NCBI RefSeq assembly: GCF_008065375.1
Contig: NZ_VJYI01000017.1
Span: 1-64,000 of the forward strand
Reading direction: 5' to 3'
Source of the DNA: Nonomuraea sp. SYSU D8015
GTDB taxonomy: Bacteria > Actinomycetota > Actinomycetes > Streptosporangiales > Streptosporangiaceae
DNA length: 64,000 nt
The position numbers and the translations under genes were made by a program. The notes beneath the pieces were generated by a model that saw only the letters and a program-made list of their open reading frames with translations, did not search any database and had not been told where the DNA came from. This document shows, piece by piece, positions 25,153-34,110 of the stretch; the first letter of the stretch is position 1, and each line of letters starts with the position of its first letter.

Positions 25153-26301
25153 ATGGCTCTTTCGCGGAGAATAATGGCGGTTTCCATCGCATTCGCAATG
25201 GTGGTGGCGAATATCGCCCAACCGGCTTCGGCGGCCGGGCGCCGCGAACCGGTGCGGATCACACGCTTCCTGGGGGAGGAGCGGCTGCCGCACCTGATGC
25301 GGTTCGAGGGCACCGCCGTCGGCGGCCTGTCCGGGATCGACCGCGACCCGCGCACCGGCACCTGGTACTTCATCTCCGACGACCGGTGGCGCTACGACCC
25401 GGCCCGCTTCTACACCGGCCGCCTCGACTTCGACGCGGTGTCGGGGGAGCTCACCAGGGTGCGGCTGACCGGGGTGACCACGCTCACCAGGGCCGACGGC
25501 ACGCCGTACCCGGGATACGGCCGGCCGTGGTCGGCGGACCCGGAGACGATCAGGTTCGACAGGTGGAGCGGCCGGCTGCTGTGGGGCGACGAGGGCGACC
25601 GGCCGGACGCCAGGAACCCCGGCATCCCGCTCTCCATGCCGGCCGTCCGCAGCATGGACCTCCAGGGCCGGCACCTGGGCCAGCTGCGGCTGCCGCGCAA
25701 CCTGCGGCTGACGGCCGTCGAACGCGGGCCGCGGCGCAACTTCGGCTTCGAGGGGCTGGCCGTCACGCCCCGTACGATCACCGCCGTGACCGAGGGCCCG
25801 CGTTACGAGGACGGGCCGCCGCCGACCCTGGAGCAGGGCGCGCCCGTCCGGCTGACCGTGTGGAACCGCCTCGGCGGGCTGCACGCCCAGTTCGTCTACC
25901 CGCTCGACCCGCTGCCGGTCGCGCCCGTCCCGCCCTCCGCCGAGGCCGACAGCGGCGTGTCCGAGCTCCTGGCCATCGACCAGTTCCGCTACCTGGCCCT
26001 CGAACGGTCCTGGATCCCGGGCGTCGGCTACAAGGTGCGGCTGTACGAGATCGACCTGCGTGGCGCCACCGACGTCCTCGACCGGCGTTCGCTGTCCGGC
26101 GGCAGGCCGTACCGGCCGGTGGCCAAGCGCCTGGTACACGACCTGAGCGAGGTGCTCCCGCCGGCGCAGAACCTGGAGAGCATGGCCTGGGGCCCGCGCC
26201 TGCCGAGCGGCGAGTGCACGCTCGTGATCGGCTCGGACGACAACTTCCACCCGGACGAGGCCACGCAGTTCCTGGCGTTCGGCGCGACCGGCTGCCGCTG
26301 A
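25153..26301 (+). CDS. Secreted esterase-like protein of the phytase fold
   Basis: Exported protein of 382 residues. The signal peptide (about 1-27, ending PASAA) is followed by a beta-propeller-like domain of the phytase-like esterase family: FEGTAVGGLSGIDRDPRTG, WYFISDD, GRPWSADPETIRFD, FGFEGLAVTP and QNLESMAWGP with a final TLVIGSDDNF block. Homologues are often annotated as esterase-like activity of phytase; the actual substrate (phosphate ester) is not established. Preceded by GGGGG about 10 bases before ATG 25153. Convergent with the GH65 operon. Confidence 0.85.
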   Translation: MALSRRIMAVSIAFAMVVANIAQPASAAGRREPVRITRFLGEERLPHLMRFEGTAVGGLSGIDRDPRTGTWYFISDDRWRYDPARFYTGRLDFDAVSGELTRVRLTGVTTLTRADGTPYPGYGRPWSADPETIRFDRWSGRLLWGDEGDRPDARNPGIPLSMPAVRSMDLQGRHLGQLRLPRNLRLTAVERGPRRNFGFEGLAVTPRTITAVTEGPRYEDGPPPTLEQGAPVRLTVWNRLGGLHAQFVYPLDPLPVAPVPPSAEADSGVSELLAIDQFRYLALERSWIPGVGYKVRLYEIDLRGATDVLDRRSLSGGRPYRPVAKRLVHDLSEVLPPAQNLESMAWGPRLPSGECTLVIGSDDNFHPDEATQFLAFGATGCR

Positions 26302-26309
26302 GACGCCGA

Positions 26310-26354
26310 GCCCGTCGGCGTCGTCGCGCGTGAACGTGCGACCGTCGGACGGGC
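26310..26354. terminator. Possible terminator between convergent genes
   Basis: GCCCGTC pairs with GACGGGC, enclosing about 30 bases with some further self-pairing. It partly overlaps the 60-base gap between the esterase and GH65 genes. Moderate only. Confidence 0.4.
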
Positions 26355-26361
26355 CGGCGTT

Positions 26362-27018
26362 CTACAAGCCGTGAATGCGGCGTCCGCTGATCTGGTGCGG
26401 GGCGATGCGGACGTAGAGCTCCCGCTCGCCGCCCGCCCACGGGGTCACGCCGCAGGCGGCCACCTCCTCGACCTCCTCCTCCGGAACATGGTGCGCCGGC
26501 CCCTGCACCAGCACGCTCCACCCCTCCCGGTTGATCTCGTCGAACGTGTCGATCTCGAAGGCGATCACGATGTCGACCCCCTCCAGCCCCGTACGCAGGT
26601 CCCGGTCCATGGGCCCGCCGAAGGCGGTGCGGAAGACGATGGCGCCCTTGTGCATCTTGTAGTTCACCGGCAGCACGGTCGGCCCGTGCGAGCCGCTGAA
26701 CGCCACCCGCCCGATCCCGCCCGGCTCGATCAGCCGCCGGCACTCCTCCTCGTCGAGCACCTCCAGCGTCGGATGGGCCATGGCCGGGCCGCGCCCGGGC
26801 GGCCGCTCCCTGCCGCCGCCGAGCAGTTCGCCCACGGTCGTGTGCAGGGCGTCGGCCAGCCGGTAGAGGGCGCCGGTGTCCGGCGTGTCGGGGTTCTCCT
26901 CCAGATACTTGAGGTAGCCCGGGGACATGTCGGCGCGCTCGGCGACCTCCTCGCGGGTCATTCCGAGCCGCCTGCGGTGGTGAATGATGCGTCGTCCGAG
27001 ATCGCCGGTGCCGGCCAT
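26362..27018 (-). CDS. Possible separately translated HTH + PPOX protein nested in the GH65 frame
   Basis: The ATG at 27018 is in frame with GH65 codon 750 and is preceded by GGGGGGAG at 7-8 bases, a strong ribosome site inside a coding region. The 218-residue product would be a complete protein: an XRE-type helix-turn-helix (about 8-62) followed by a pyridoxamine-5'-phosphate-oxidase-like FMN-binding domain (about 75-215, GGIGRVAFSGSHGPTVLPVN, GVDIVIAFEID). This is a well-known stand-alone actinomycete architecture. Whether it is made alone, only as the fusion, or both cannot be told from sequence. Confidence 0.6.
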   Translation of the reverse strand: MAGTGDLGRRIIHHRRRLGMTREEVAERADMSPGYLKYLEENPDTPDTGALYRLADALHTTVGELLGGGRERPPGRGPAMAHPTLEVLDEEECRRLIEPGGIGRVAFSGSHGPTVLPVNYKMHKGAIVFRTAFGGPMDRDLRTGLEGVDIVIAFEIDTFDEINREGWSVLVQGPAHHVPEEEVEEVAACGVTPWAGGERELYVRIAPHQISGRRIHGL

Positions 27019-29265
27019 GGTCGTCTCCCCCCGTCTGTAGAAACGGCGTGCGGTGCCGTTGATGCGTGCCTCGTGGTTGTCGGCGTCGATGAAGATCTGC
27101 CGCCCGCGGTAGCGGATCGGCATGGACAGCAGCCCCAGCTGCCCGGGCAGCAGTGGATCCAGCAGCAGCCCGTCCCGCCGCAGCTCCATGCCCAGGAAGC
27201 AGCGCTGCAGCAGGTCGAGCGTGCCGCCCATGGCGCCGAGATGGATGCCCTCCGCGGTGGTGCCGTTCTGGATGTCCTTGATGTCGCTGTAGAGGGCCTC
27301 GGTGAAGAACAGCCAGGACTGCGCCCGGTTGGAGCGGGCCAGCACCCACGCGTGCACGACCGCGCTGAGCGTGGAGCCGTGGCTGGTGCGCTCCAGGTAG
27401 TAGGAGACCGTACGGGGGATGAGGTCCGGGTCGGTCGCGTAGCCGAGCCGCTCCAGGATGCCGTGCAGCTCCTCGGCGGTCAGCAGGTAGAACAGCATCA
27501 GGGTGTCGGCCTGCTTGGACGCTTTGTACCGGTTGACGTCGTCGCCGTCGGCCTCCAGCGCCCGGTCCAGCCGCCGCACGCCGCGGTAGCGGCCCCAGTC
27601 GAGCTCCTCCAGGTGGCAGTATCCGCTGAACTGGCTGATGACCCCGTCGTGGAAGTCGACGCGCAGCCGGCGGCTGATGTCGTCCCAGCGGTCCAGCTCC
27701 GCCGAGGCGGGCGACTGGTCGGGGACCAGGGCGGCGGTCTCCTGGGCGCGCATCAGCAGCCAGGCGGTCATGACGTTGGTGTAGGCGTTGTTGTCCAGGC
27801 CCGGCCGGTCGGCGCCCGGGTAGCTGTCGTGGTATTCGTCGGGGCCCATGACGCCGCGGATCTCGTACCGGTCACCGTGGAGCACCGCCATCGAGGCGAA
27901 GAACCTGGCGATGTCGATCAGCAGCTCGGCGCACCACGGCGGCATCGAGCCGGTGGCCAGGTAGTGCTGCCACACGTTGTAGGCGATGGCCAGGCCGACG
28001 TGCCGCTGCAGGTGGGAGTGGTCGGGCAGCCAGCGGCCCGAGTTGGGGTTGAGGTGCAGGGTCTGGGTCTCCTCGCGGCCGTCGCTGCCGCTCTGCCAGG
28101 GGAACATCGCGCCGTCGTACCCGGCCTCCGCGGCCGCGTCCCTGGCCTCGGGGAGCCGCCGCCAGCGGTAACGCAGCAGGCCGAGCGAGATCTCGGGGAA
28201 GCGCAGATCGAGCCAAGGCTGGACGAACAGCTCGTCCCAGAACACGTGCCCGCGGTACGCCTCGCCGTGCAGGCCGCGGGCGGGCACCCCCGCGTCGAGG
28301 TCGGCGGTGTGCGGAGAGAGGGTCTGCAGCAGGTGGAAGATGTGCAGGTGGACGATCTGCGACAGTTCGGACCCGTCCACGTCGAGCCGGGCGCGCCGCC
28401 ACAGCCGCTCCCAGGCGGCCGCGTGGCGGGCCAGCAGCTCGTCGAAGGGCGGGGCGCGGCGTACGTGACGCAGGGCCGTCGAGCGGGGGTCGTGGCTGGC
28501 GTGGTCGCGCGAGGTGGTCAGCGCCACGGTCTTCGTGAACGTGACCGGCCGCCCCTCGGCCAGCTCCAGTACGTGCTCGGAGACGATGCGGCCGGATTCC
28601 CGGTGCAGGGAGTGCGGCGCCGGCGGAGCGTCGATCCGGCCGGCCATCGCGATGACGATGTGGGAGCAGCAGGTGACGGCGGTCAGCCAGGCGATGTCGT
28701 CCTGCGTGCCGGTCTCGTGGTGGGTCAGGTGGTCGCCGCGCAGGTCCCGGTAGCGCGCCACCCCCTCGTTGGCCACCCGCCCGTCCAGCATGGAGCACAC
28801 GCGCAGCGGCCCCGACCAGTTCTCGGCGGTGAACGCGGTCTCCATCGCCGCCAGGTACGGGTCGGCCATCGACACGATCCGGCGCTGGCGCACCGCCGTG
28901 ATGCGGCCCGCGCCGTCGCGACAGCGCAGCTCCCGCACCAGGACCCCGTTCCAGAGGTCCAGCTCGTGGTGGTAGCGCAGCAGCTCGGCCCGCTCGGGCG
29001 CGAACCAGCCGGAGTCCGGAGTGGCGAACGTCAGCGGCAGCCAGTCGGGCAGGTTGACGAGGTCCTCGTTCGTCACGGTACGTCCGGCGACGACAGAGTC
29101 GAGGCGGTTGTAGCAGCCCGCCACGTACGTTCCCGGCGTGCGCCTCTCACCGTCCGGCGTGGCGCCCCGAGTGGCGAACCTGCCGTTGCCCAGCGTGCAC
29201 AGCGCCTCGCGCAGCCCCTCTCCGGCCGGATCGAAGCCCTCGTAGGTGAACGTCCAGGCGCTCAT
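26362..29265 (-). CDS. GH65 disaccharide phosphorylase fused in frame to an HTH-PPOX regulator domain
   Basis: 967 residues. Residues 1 to about 748 are a GH65 phosphorylase (trehalose, kojibiose or maltose type) that splits an alpha-glucoside with phosphate, giving beta-glucose 1-phosphate. It has the super-sandwich N-domain, an (alpha/alpha)6 barrel with catalytic E477 in VMGPDEYHD, and the phosphate-binding RTSHGSTLS near 634. From residue 750 (MAGTGDLGRRI) the same frame continues into an XRE helix-turn-helix (REEVAERADMSPGYLKYLEE) and a PPOX/FMN-binding split-barrel (VLPVNYKMHKGAIVFRT). GH65 proteins normally stop where the second part begins; here no stop intervenes. The start overlaps the end of the beta-phosphoglucomutase gene (ATGA, 29262-29265), so the pair is coupled. 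An internal start at 27018 may yield the second part separately. Confidence 0.88.
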   Translation of the reverse strand: MSAWTFTYEGFDPAGEGLREALCTLGNGRFATRGATPDGERRTPGTYVAGCYNRLDSVVAGRTVTNEDLVNLPDWLPLTFATPDSGWFAPERAELLRYHHELDLWNGVLVRELRCRDGAGRITAVRQRRIVSMADPYLAAMETAFTAENWSGPLRVCSMLDGRVANEGVARYRDLRGDHLTHHETGTQDDIAWLTAVTCCSHIVIAMAGRIDAPPAPHSLHRESGRIVSEHVLELAEGRPVTFTKTVALTTSRDHASHDPRSTALRHVRRAPPFDELLARHAAAWERLWRRARLDVDGSELSQIVHLHIFHLLQTLSPHTADLDAGVPARGLHGEAYRGHVFWDELFVQPWLDLRFPEISLGLLRYRWRRLPEARDAAAEAGYDGAMFPWQSGSDGREETQTLHLNPNSGRWLPDHSHLQRHVGLAIAYNVWQHYLATGSMPPWCAELLIDIARFFASMAVLHGDRYEIRGVMGPDEYHDSYPGADRPGLDNNAYTNVMTAWLLMRAQETAALVPDQSPASAELDRWDDISRRLRVDFHDGVISQFSGYCHLEELDWGRYRGVRRLDRALEADGDDVNRYKASKQADTLMLFYLLTAEELHGILERLGYATDPDLIPRTVSYYLERTSHGSTLSAVVHAWVLARSNRAQSWLFFTEALYSDIKDIQNGTTAEGIHLGAMGGTLDLLQRCFLGMELRRDGLLLDPLLPGQLGLLSMPIRYRGRQIFIDADNHEARINGTARRFYRRGETTMAGTGDLGRRIIHHRRRLGMTREEVAERADMSPGYLKYLEENPDTPDTGALYRLADALHTTVGELLGGGRERPPGRGPAMAHPTLEVLDEEECRRLIEPGGIGRVAFSGSHGPTVLPVNYKMHKGAIVFRTAFGGPMDRDLRTGLEGVDIVIAFEIDTFDEINREGWSVLVQGPAHHVPEEEVEEVAACGVTPWAGGERELYVRIAPHQISGRRIHGL

Positions 29266-30014
29266 CGCCGCCTCACGGGCACGCGCCCCGTCACGCCCGC
29301 GTCGGCCAGGTCACCGACGACGACGTCGGCCCCGGCCTGCCGCATGGCCGCCGCCTGCGCCCCGCCCCGGTCCACGGCGACGACCAGCCCGAACCCGCCC
29401 CTGCGCGCGGCCGTCACGCCCGGCAGCGCGTCCTCCACGATCGCCACCTCGGCGGCGGGCAGCTCCAGGCGGCGCGCGGCCTCCAGGAACAGCGCCGGAT
29501 CCGGCTTGCCCGCCAGCCTCAGCTCGGCGGCCTCATTGCCGTCCACCAGCACGTCGAACAGGTGCAGCAGCCCCGCCGACGACACGATGGCCCGGCAGTG
29601 CCTGCTGGCGGACACGGCCGCCGTGCGGCAGCCGCGCCGCCGCAGCTCGTGCAGCAGCGTCACGGTGGACGGGAACGCCGCCACGCCGTGCTGCTCGATC
29701 GCCTTGACGAACAACGCGTCCTTGGCCCGCCCGAGCCCGTGGACGGTGGCCGCCCCCGGCTCGTCGTCCGGGCCGCCCTCGGGCAGCGAGATGCCGCGCG
29801 AGGCCAGGAACGTCCGCACCCCGTCCAGCCGCGGCCGCCCGTCCACGTGGGTCAGATAGTCGGCGCGGATGTCGAACGACGCCGCCCCGCGGCCCCGCAG
29901 GAAGCCGTCGAAGACGTGTTTCCACGCGGCCGCGTGCACGCGTGCCGTGTCGGTGACCACGCCATCGGTGTCGAAGACGACTGCGCGGATCCTGGTCAGG
30001 TCGAAGGTGGCCAT
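29262..30014 (-). CDS. HAD-family beta-phosphoglucomutase
   Basis: Converts beta-glucose 1-phosphate to glucose 6-phosphate, the step after GH65 phosphorolysis. It has 250 residues. Motif I VVFDTDGVVTDT (nucleophile D15, acid/base D17), a helical cap (about 25-100), motif II VSASRH, motif III lysine in AGKPDPALF and motif IV VEDALPGV are all present. The 3' end overlaps the phosphorylase start by four bases, and the two enzymes form a complete disaccharide phosphorolysis route. No ribosome site is evident. A TAGCGT box 6 bases before ATG 30014 suggests a leaderless transcript (inference). Confidence 0.92.
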   Translation of the reverse strand: MATFDLTRIRAVVFDTDGVVTDTARVHAAAWKHVFDGFLRGRGAASFDIRADYLTHVDGRPRLDGVRTFLASRGISLPEGGPDDEPGAATVHGLGRAKDALFVKAIEQHGVAAFPSTVTLLHELRRRGCRTAAVSASRHCRAIVSSAGLLHLFDVLVDGNEAAELRLAGKPDPALFLEAARRLELPAAEVAIVEDALPGVTAARRGGFGLVVAVDRGGAQAAAMRQAGADVVVGDLADAGVTGRVPVRRR

Positions 30015-30065
30015 GGTTGGACGCTACCCGCGCAAACGCCCCCAAGACCTGCGCGTCAGGCCTGG

Positions 30066-30908
30066 TCAGGAGGGCTCTCGGCGGACGGGGACCGTCGCGG
30101 CGAGACAGGCCGCCACGCCCAGGGCCGCGGCGGCGCCATAGGGCCAGGCGATCAGTTCGAGGGTGCCGGAGCAGCCGTGCGGCGCGGACGAGGCGAGCTG
30201 GGCGGCCGGTTCGTAAAGGGCCGGGACGAGGAGCGCCAGGGCGGCGGACAGCGCGGCCGGGCCCCGGACGAGCACGGCGCCGATCGCGGCCACGCCGACC
30301 CAAACGCCGACGGCTTCGGCCGTGAAGAGGTGCATCTGGACCAGCGCCCAGGTGTCCTTCAGCTCGGCGTGGCAGCCGAGGTCCTCGGTGGAGGAGACGG
30401 GCATGGTGGCGGCCAGGTCGAGGCCGAAGGCGGTGAACAGGACGGCGGTCCAGGCGAGGGCGGTCGCCCGCCTCACCGGGCGGCCCGGCACCCGTGCCAG
30501 GCGGTCGGGGAAGCCGATGCGATTGCGGAGGTCGTCGCGATCCAGGAGGCAGGCGACGATGGCGATCGCGTAGCAGAGCAGCAGCGGCCACTCTCCGCTC
30601 TGTGGCCCGCAGGGCGAGGTGTACGGGATGACGATCGTCAGCGCGCCCAGGAGCAGCACCGCGGCCGACATGGACGCGCCGAGGACCGGGAACCGGCGCG
30701 GCGCCCACAGGGCGAGCATCGCGAGCACCATGGGCAGGAGATCCGCGCCCCACCCGCCTGTCGTCCACACGACCGTCGCCGGCACGCTCGGCCCGGGGAA
30801 CTCGTGGGCGGCAGGCGTGTAGGCGAAATACCCGCAGCTCTCGCCGGGGGTCAGCAACGACAAGACGGCCGGCGTCACGGCTGCCAGCACGGCCAGGAGA
30901 CGGAACAT
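30066..30908 (-). CDS. Unrecognised multi-helix membrane protein
   Basis: No family recognised. 280 residues with about seven or eight hydrophobic segments (for example MFRLLAVLAAVTPAVLSLL, LLPMVLAMLALWAP, AVLLLGALTIVIP, LLLCYAIAIVACLL, ATALAWTAVLFTAFGLDLA, AVGVWVGVAAIGAVLV, AALGVAACLAATV). Extracytoplasmic-type loops contain paired cysteines (GESCGYF, SPCGPQSGEW, DLGCHAEL, PHGCSG) that could form disulfides. ATG 30908 is chosen because GGGGAGAGG precedes it; an in-frame start at 30932 is possible. Monocistronic between the phosphoglucomutase and a secreted protein. Confidence 0.75.
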   Translation of the reverse strand: MFRLLAVLAAVTPAVLSLLTPGESCGYFAYTPAAHEFPGPSVPATVVWTTGGWGADLLPMVLAMLALWAPRRFPVLGASMSAAVLLLGALTIVIPYTSPCGPQSGEWPLLLCYAIAIVACLLDRDDLRNRIGFPDRLARVPGRPVRRATALAWTAVLFTAFGLDLAATMPVSSTEDLGCHAELKDTWALVQMHLFTAEAVGVWVGVAAIGAVLVRGPAALSAALALLVPALYEPAAQLASSAPHGCSGTLELIAWPYGAAAALGVAACLAATVPVRREPS

Positions 30909-30980
30909 CAGGCGGCCTCTCCCCGGGTCCATGTGATCTTGTGCGGGGCCGAGGCTACCGCATCGGCGCCCGGCGGGCGT

Positions 30981-32051
30981 CTACGGTTCGGCGTCGTGCA
31001 GGTAGACGCCCGGCGTGGAGTCGATCTGGCCGGTGGCGAGGAACCGGGAGGTGCCGGGGACCGACGCCAGGGTGACGAACTCCGCCGTGCCCGGGATCGG
31101 GCTGACCGGGGTCACGGTCCAGGCCCCGCCGGCGGAGCGGTGGGCCAGGGCCGAGTCGTAGCCGTTGACGTCCGTGGAGCCGAGGAACCAGTGGCCGCCC
31201 CGGCCGTCCGGGATGGGGGCGGACGTCTCCCGCCAGGGGCCGGTCACTTCAGTCACCGCCTCGGTGCGCCAGCCGTCCTCCGTACGGTGGAGCAGGATCG
31301 GCTTGGTGGTCTGGGTGGTGTCGTCTAAGACGTTCGCAGTGATCACGACGCCGGAGGCGCCGGCCGCCACGGAGGCGAGCGAGTAGCGGCGCGTGGGGGA
31401 GGGCGGCAGGGCCTCGCCGAGCGGGACGAGCCTCCAGGCCCTGCCGTCGTAGTGACCGACCAGGGGAGTGCCGCCCTCGGCGCGGTCCCAGCCGACCGCC
31501 CAGATGTCGGTCGCGGAACGGGCGGAGGCGCTGGAGACCACCATCGGGACGTGGGCGTCGGCCCAGCCGGAGGCGGTGCGGTGCCAGCTCTGCTCACCGA
31601 ACAGCCAGACGTCGTCCTCGCCCAGCACGATCAGGTCCTGGGCCGAGGAGACCGGCGGCCTCGGCTGCGGCGTCCAGGCGCGGCCGTCCCAGCGCAGCAC
31701 CTCCATTCCGGTTTCGTCGCCGCTGGTCACGGCCCAGACGTTCGTCGGGGAGGAGGCGCCGGCCGTCATGAAGGAGCCGCCCGGCCTGGTCGGCAGACCG
31801 GTGTCCGCCCACCGCTCGCCGTCCCAGTGGTAGGCCGTCGCGCCGAACCGCCAGTAGCCGATCTGCCGGCTGCCGAACGCCCACACGTCCCGTTCGCCGA
31901 GCGCCACGAGGTCGTCGCTGAAGGCGAGTGAGGACGCCTGGTGGACCAGCCGCCACGCCGAGTTGCCCGCCGAGCCGGACGGCATCGCCGTCAGCAGCCC
32001 GGCGGCGAGCATCCCCGCTCCGGCCAGCACCGCCACAATGACCCTCTTCAT
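30981..32051 (-). CDS. Secreted beta-propeller-like protein of unknown function
   Basis: Exported protein of 356 residues. The signal peptide (about 1-29, VIVAVLAGAGMLAAGLLTA) is followed by six or seven related segments of about 45 residues with the pattern LxxLGxxDVWAFG, SPTNVWAVTSG, LGEDDVWLFG, SATDIWAVGWD and GRAW-type strands. This is the signature of a Kelch/WD-like propeller made of DxWxxG repeats, common in secreted actinomycete proteins of unknown role. No catalytic residues are evident. ATG 32051 is used because the signal peptide begins there; the frame is open to 32165 but that part is arginine-rich and lacks a ribosome site. Divergent from a lipoprotein gene. Confidence 0.8.
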   Translation of the reverse strand: MKRVIVAVLAGAGMLAAGLLTAMPSGSAGNSAWRLVHQASSLAFSDDLVALGERDVWAFGSRQIGYWRFGATAYHWDGERWADTGLPTRPGGSFMTAGASSPTNVWAVTSGDETGMEVLRWDGRAWTPQPRPPVSSAQDLIVLGEDDVWLFGEQSWHRTASGWADAHVPMVVSSASARSATDIWAVGWDRAEGGTPLVGHYDGRAWRLVPLGEALPPSPTRRYSLASVAAGASGVVITANVLDDTTQTTKPILLHRTEDGWRTEAVTEVTGPWRETSAPIPDGRGGHWFLGSTDVNGYDSALAHRSAGGAWTVTPVSPIPGTAEFVTLASVPGTSRFLATGQIDSTPGVYLHDAEP

Positions 32052-32195
32052 CGCTCGCCCCCGCGCTCGGCTGCCCCCATGCTGCCAGAGCATGAGCGGG
32101 TGACGTGCCTCCGCGGGCGTGTCCCTGTACGGGGGACGCCTGCGTGGGTACGTTCTCATAGGCACGACCCCCCGCTCCCGCCCCGGAGGCGCCGC

Positions 32196-33071
32196 ATGAC
32201 ACCACGCACCGAGCGCGTACTGCCGCTGCTGCTCGCGCTCGGGCTGGCCGTCGCGGGCTGCGGCGACCGGCCGCCTGGGGAGACCGCGACGGCGACCGCC
32301 TCCTCCCCGACGATCACAGACCCGCCGACCACAGACCCGCCGACCACAGCCTCGCCGACCGCGGACTCGCCGACACCGGAGCCGCCCGCGCCCCCGTCGT
32401 CGCCCGCGTCCACCCCGGCCGCGTCACCACCGGAGCCGGGCGCCGAGGATCACCTGGTCGCCGGCCGCTACCAGCCGCTGTGGCCGTTCTCCACCCAGGA
32501 GGAGGCGGCGGCGTGGCAGCGCGCCCACCGCGAGGACGGCCGCGAGGCCTGGCGGCTCGACCCCGGCCGCACGGCGCTCGCCTTCACCCGCGACTTCCTC
32601 GGCTTCACCGAGATCGACCAGGCCGTCAAGACCGTGCGCGACGGCCGGCACGCGCGGGTGCACGTCGGGCTGCGCGCCGAGGAGGGGCCGCGCCCGCTGG
32701 TGGCGGCCGTCGTGCACCTGGTCAGGTACGGCTCGGGCGCGGACGCGCCGTGGGAGGTGGTCGGCACCGACGACACCTCCTTCTCGCTCACCGTCCCCGA
32801 GTACGGCGCCGCCGTCCGCTCCCCGCTGACCGTGGGCGGCCGCATCACCGGCGTGGACGAGAGCATCAGGATCCAGGTACGCCACCCGGACGCCGGCGCG
32901 GTCCTCGGCGAACGGTGCTGCCAGAGCGCCGGAGGCGAGAACGCCCCCTGGTCAGCCCGGGTCTCCTTCACCGGCGCGCCCGGCGGGACGCTGACCATCG
33001 TGGCCTCCACCGGCGGCCACGTCGCCACCGTCGAGCGCTTCGCGGTGACGGGCGTGACCGCCGTCCGCTAG
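32196..33071 (+). CDS. Lipoprotein with Thr/Pro linker and Gmad2-like domain
   Basis: Membrane-attached lipoprotein of 291 residues. The lipobox is LAVAGC with the acylated cysteine at about residue 22. A low-complexity linker rich in Thr, Pro and Ser (about 30-85, repeats TDPPTT) follows. A mixed domain (about 88-185) contains WPFSTQEEAAAWQ and AFTRDFLGF. The C-terminal about 95 residues (AAVRSPLTVGGRITG... VRHPDAGAVLGE... GTLTIVAST) match the immunoglobulin-like Gmad2 fold described for spore-germination-associated proteins. Function unknown; surface interaction is likely. ATG 32196 has GGAGGC 5 bases upstream. Confidence 0.85.
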   Translation: MTPRTERVLPLLLALGLAVAGCGDRPPGETATATASSPTITDPPTTDPPTTASPTADSPTPEPPAPPSSPASTPAASPPEPGAEDHLVAGRYQPLWPFSTQEEAAAWQRAHREDGREAWRLDPGRTALAFTRDFLGFTEIDQAVKTVRDGRHARVHVGLRAEEGPRPLVAAVVHLVRYGSGADAPWEVVGTDDTSFSLTVPEYGAAVRSPLTVGGRITGVDESIRIQVRHPDAGAVLGERCCQSAGGENAPWSARVSFTGAPGGTLTIVASTGGHVATVERFAVTGVTAVR

Positions 33072-33217
33072 CCGCGTCGTCCGCCCGTGCCGCCCCTTCG
33101 GCAGCCTCCCCGTATATCCCCGAGAAGACCTCCGCCGAAGTGCGGACATTCGGTCGAAGACAGCGGTGACGAAGGTGCGGAAAGAGGGCCGGTGGGCCGT
33201 TGCTAACCTGCCCGGCT

Positions 33218-34108
33218 ATGGAACTGCGCCAGCTCGAATATCTCGTCGCGGTCGCCGAGGAGGGCGGCTTCACCCGGGCCGCCGCCCGCCTGCACGTCGC
33301 CCAGCCCGGCGTGAGCGCGCAGGTCCGCCAGCTCGAACGCGAGCTCGGCGAGCCGTTGTTCGACCGGACGGGGCGCACGGTCCGGCTGACCGAGGTGGGC
33401 GAGGCCGTGCTGCCGTACGCGCGGGCCGCGCTGGGCGCGGTCGCCGGGATGCGGCAGGCCGTGGAGGAGTTCACCGAGTTGCTGCGCGGCCACGTCGTCA
33501 TGGCCGGTGTCACCGCGCCCTCGGTGCTCAGGCTGGCCGACATGCTCGCCTCGTTCCACGAGCTCCACCCGGCTGTGGAGATCTCGCTCGTGGAGACCCA
33601 GCCCGAGGCGCTGGTCGACGGCCTCCTGAGCGGCCGGCTCGACCTCGGCCTGCTCGGGCTCGGCGGCCCGCTCCCGCCGGGGCTGGAGGCGCAGGTGGTC
33701 GTCGACCAGGCGCTCGTGGCGGCTGTGCGCCGCGATCACGAGCTGGCCGCCAGAGACTCGATCACCGTGGCAGAGCTGGCCGGGCTGCCGCTGATCAGCC
33801 TGCCCATAGGCACCGGCTTGCGGACGGCGCTGGAGGACGTCTGCGCCCGGGCCGGCTTCGCGCCCCACGTGTCATTCGAGGCCAGCGAGCCGTACGTGCT
33901 GGGCGAGCTGGCCGCGCGCGGGCTCGGCACGGCGATCCTGCCGGAGTCGGCGGCCGCCGCGACCAGGTCCGAGCTGCACGTGCTGGCACTCACCGAGCCG
34001 AGCACCCGCGCCAGGATGGGCCTGGTCTGGCGGCCGGACGGGCCGAAGAGCCCCGCCGCCCGGGCGTTCCTCGGCCACGCCCGCCGCCATCTGCCCGACC
34101 TCGGCTGA
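33218..34108 (+). CDS. LysR-family transcriptional regulator
   Basis: DNA-binding regulator of 296 residues. The winged HTH (about 1-60) reads MELRQLEYLVAVAEEGGFTR, ARLHVAQPGVSAQVRQLE and LFDRTGRTVRLTEVG. The periplasmic-binding-like effector domain (about 88-290) contains VETQPEALVDGLLSGRLDLG and a HELAARDSITVAELAGLPLI block. LysR regulators usually control a divergent target; here the upstream gene is a lipoprotein on the same strand and the downstream gene a TetR regulator, so no target is obvious. ATG 33218 lacks a ribosome site, and GCTAACCT about 10 bases upstream may be a -10 box for a leaderless message (inference). Confidence 0.92.
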   Translation: MELRQLEYLVAVAEEGGFTRAAARLHVAQPGVSAQVRQLERELGEPLFDRTGRTVRLTEVGEAVLPYARAALGAVAGMRQAVEEFTELLRGHVVMAGVTAPSVLRLADMLASFHELHPAVEISLVETQPEALVDGLLSGRLDLGLLGLGGPLPPGLEAQVVVDQALVAAVRRDHELAARDSITVAELAGLPLISLPIGTGLRTALEDVCARAGFAPHVSFEASEPYVLGELAARGLGTAILPESAAAATRSELHVLALTEPSTRARMGLVWRPDGPKSPAARAFLGHARRHLPDLG

Positions 34109-34110
34109 TA

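Noticed and set aside
26371..29859. Plus-strand open frame of over 1,100 codons opposite the GH65 phosphorylase
   Set aside because: It is the antisense shadow of a gene with G/C-rich third positions; no ribosome site, no recognisable motifs, and residues biased to V, R, A, H as expected from the opposite strand.
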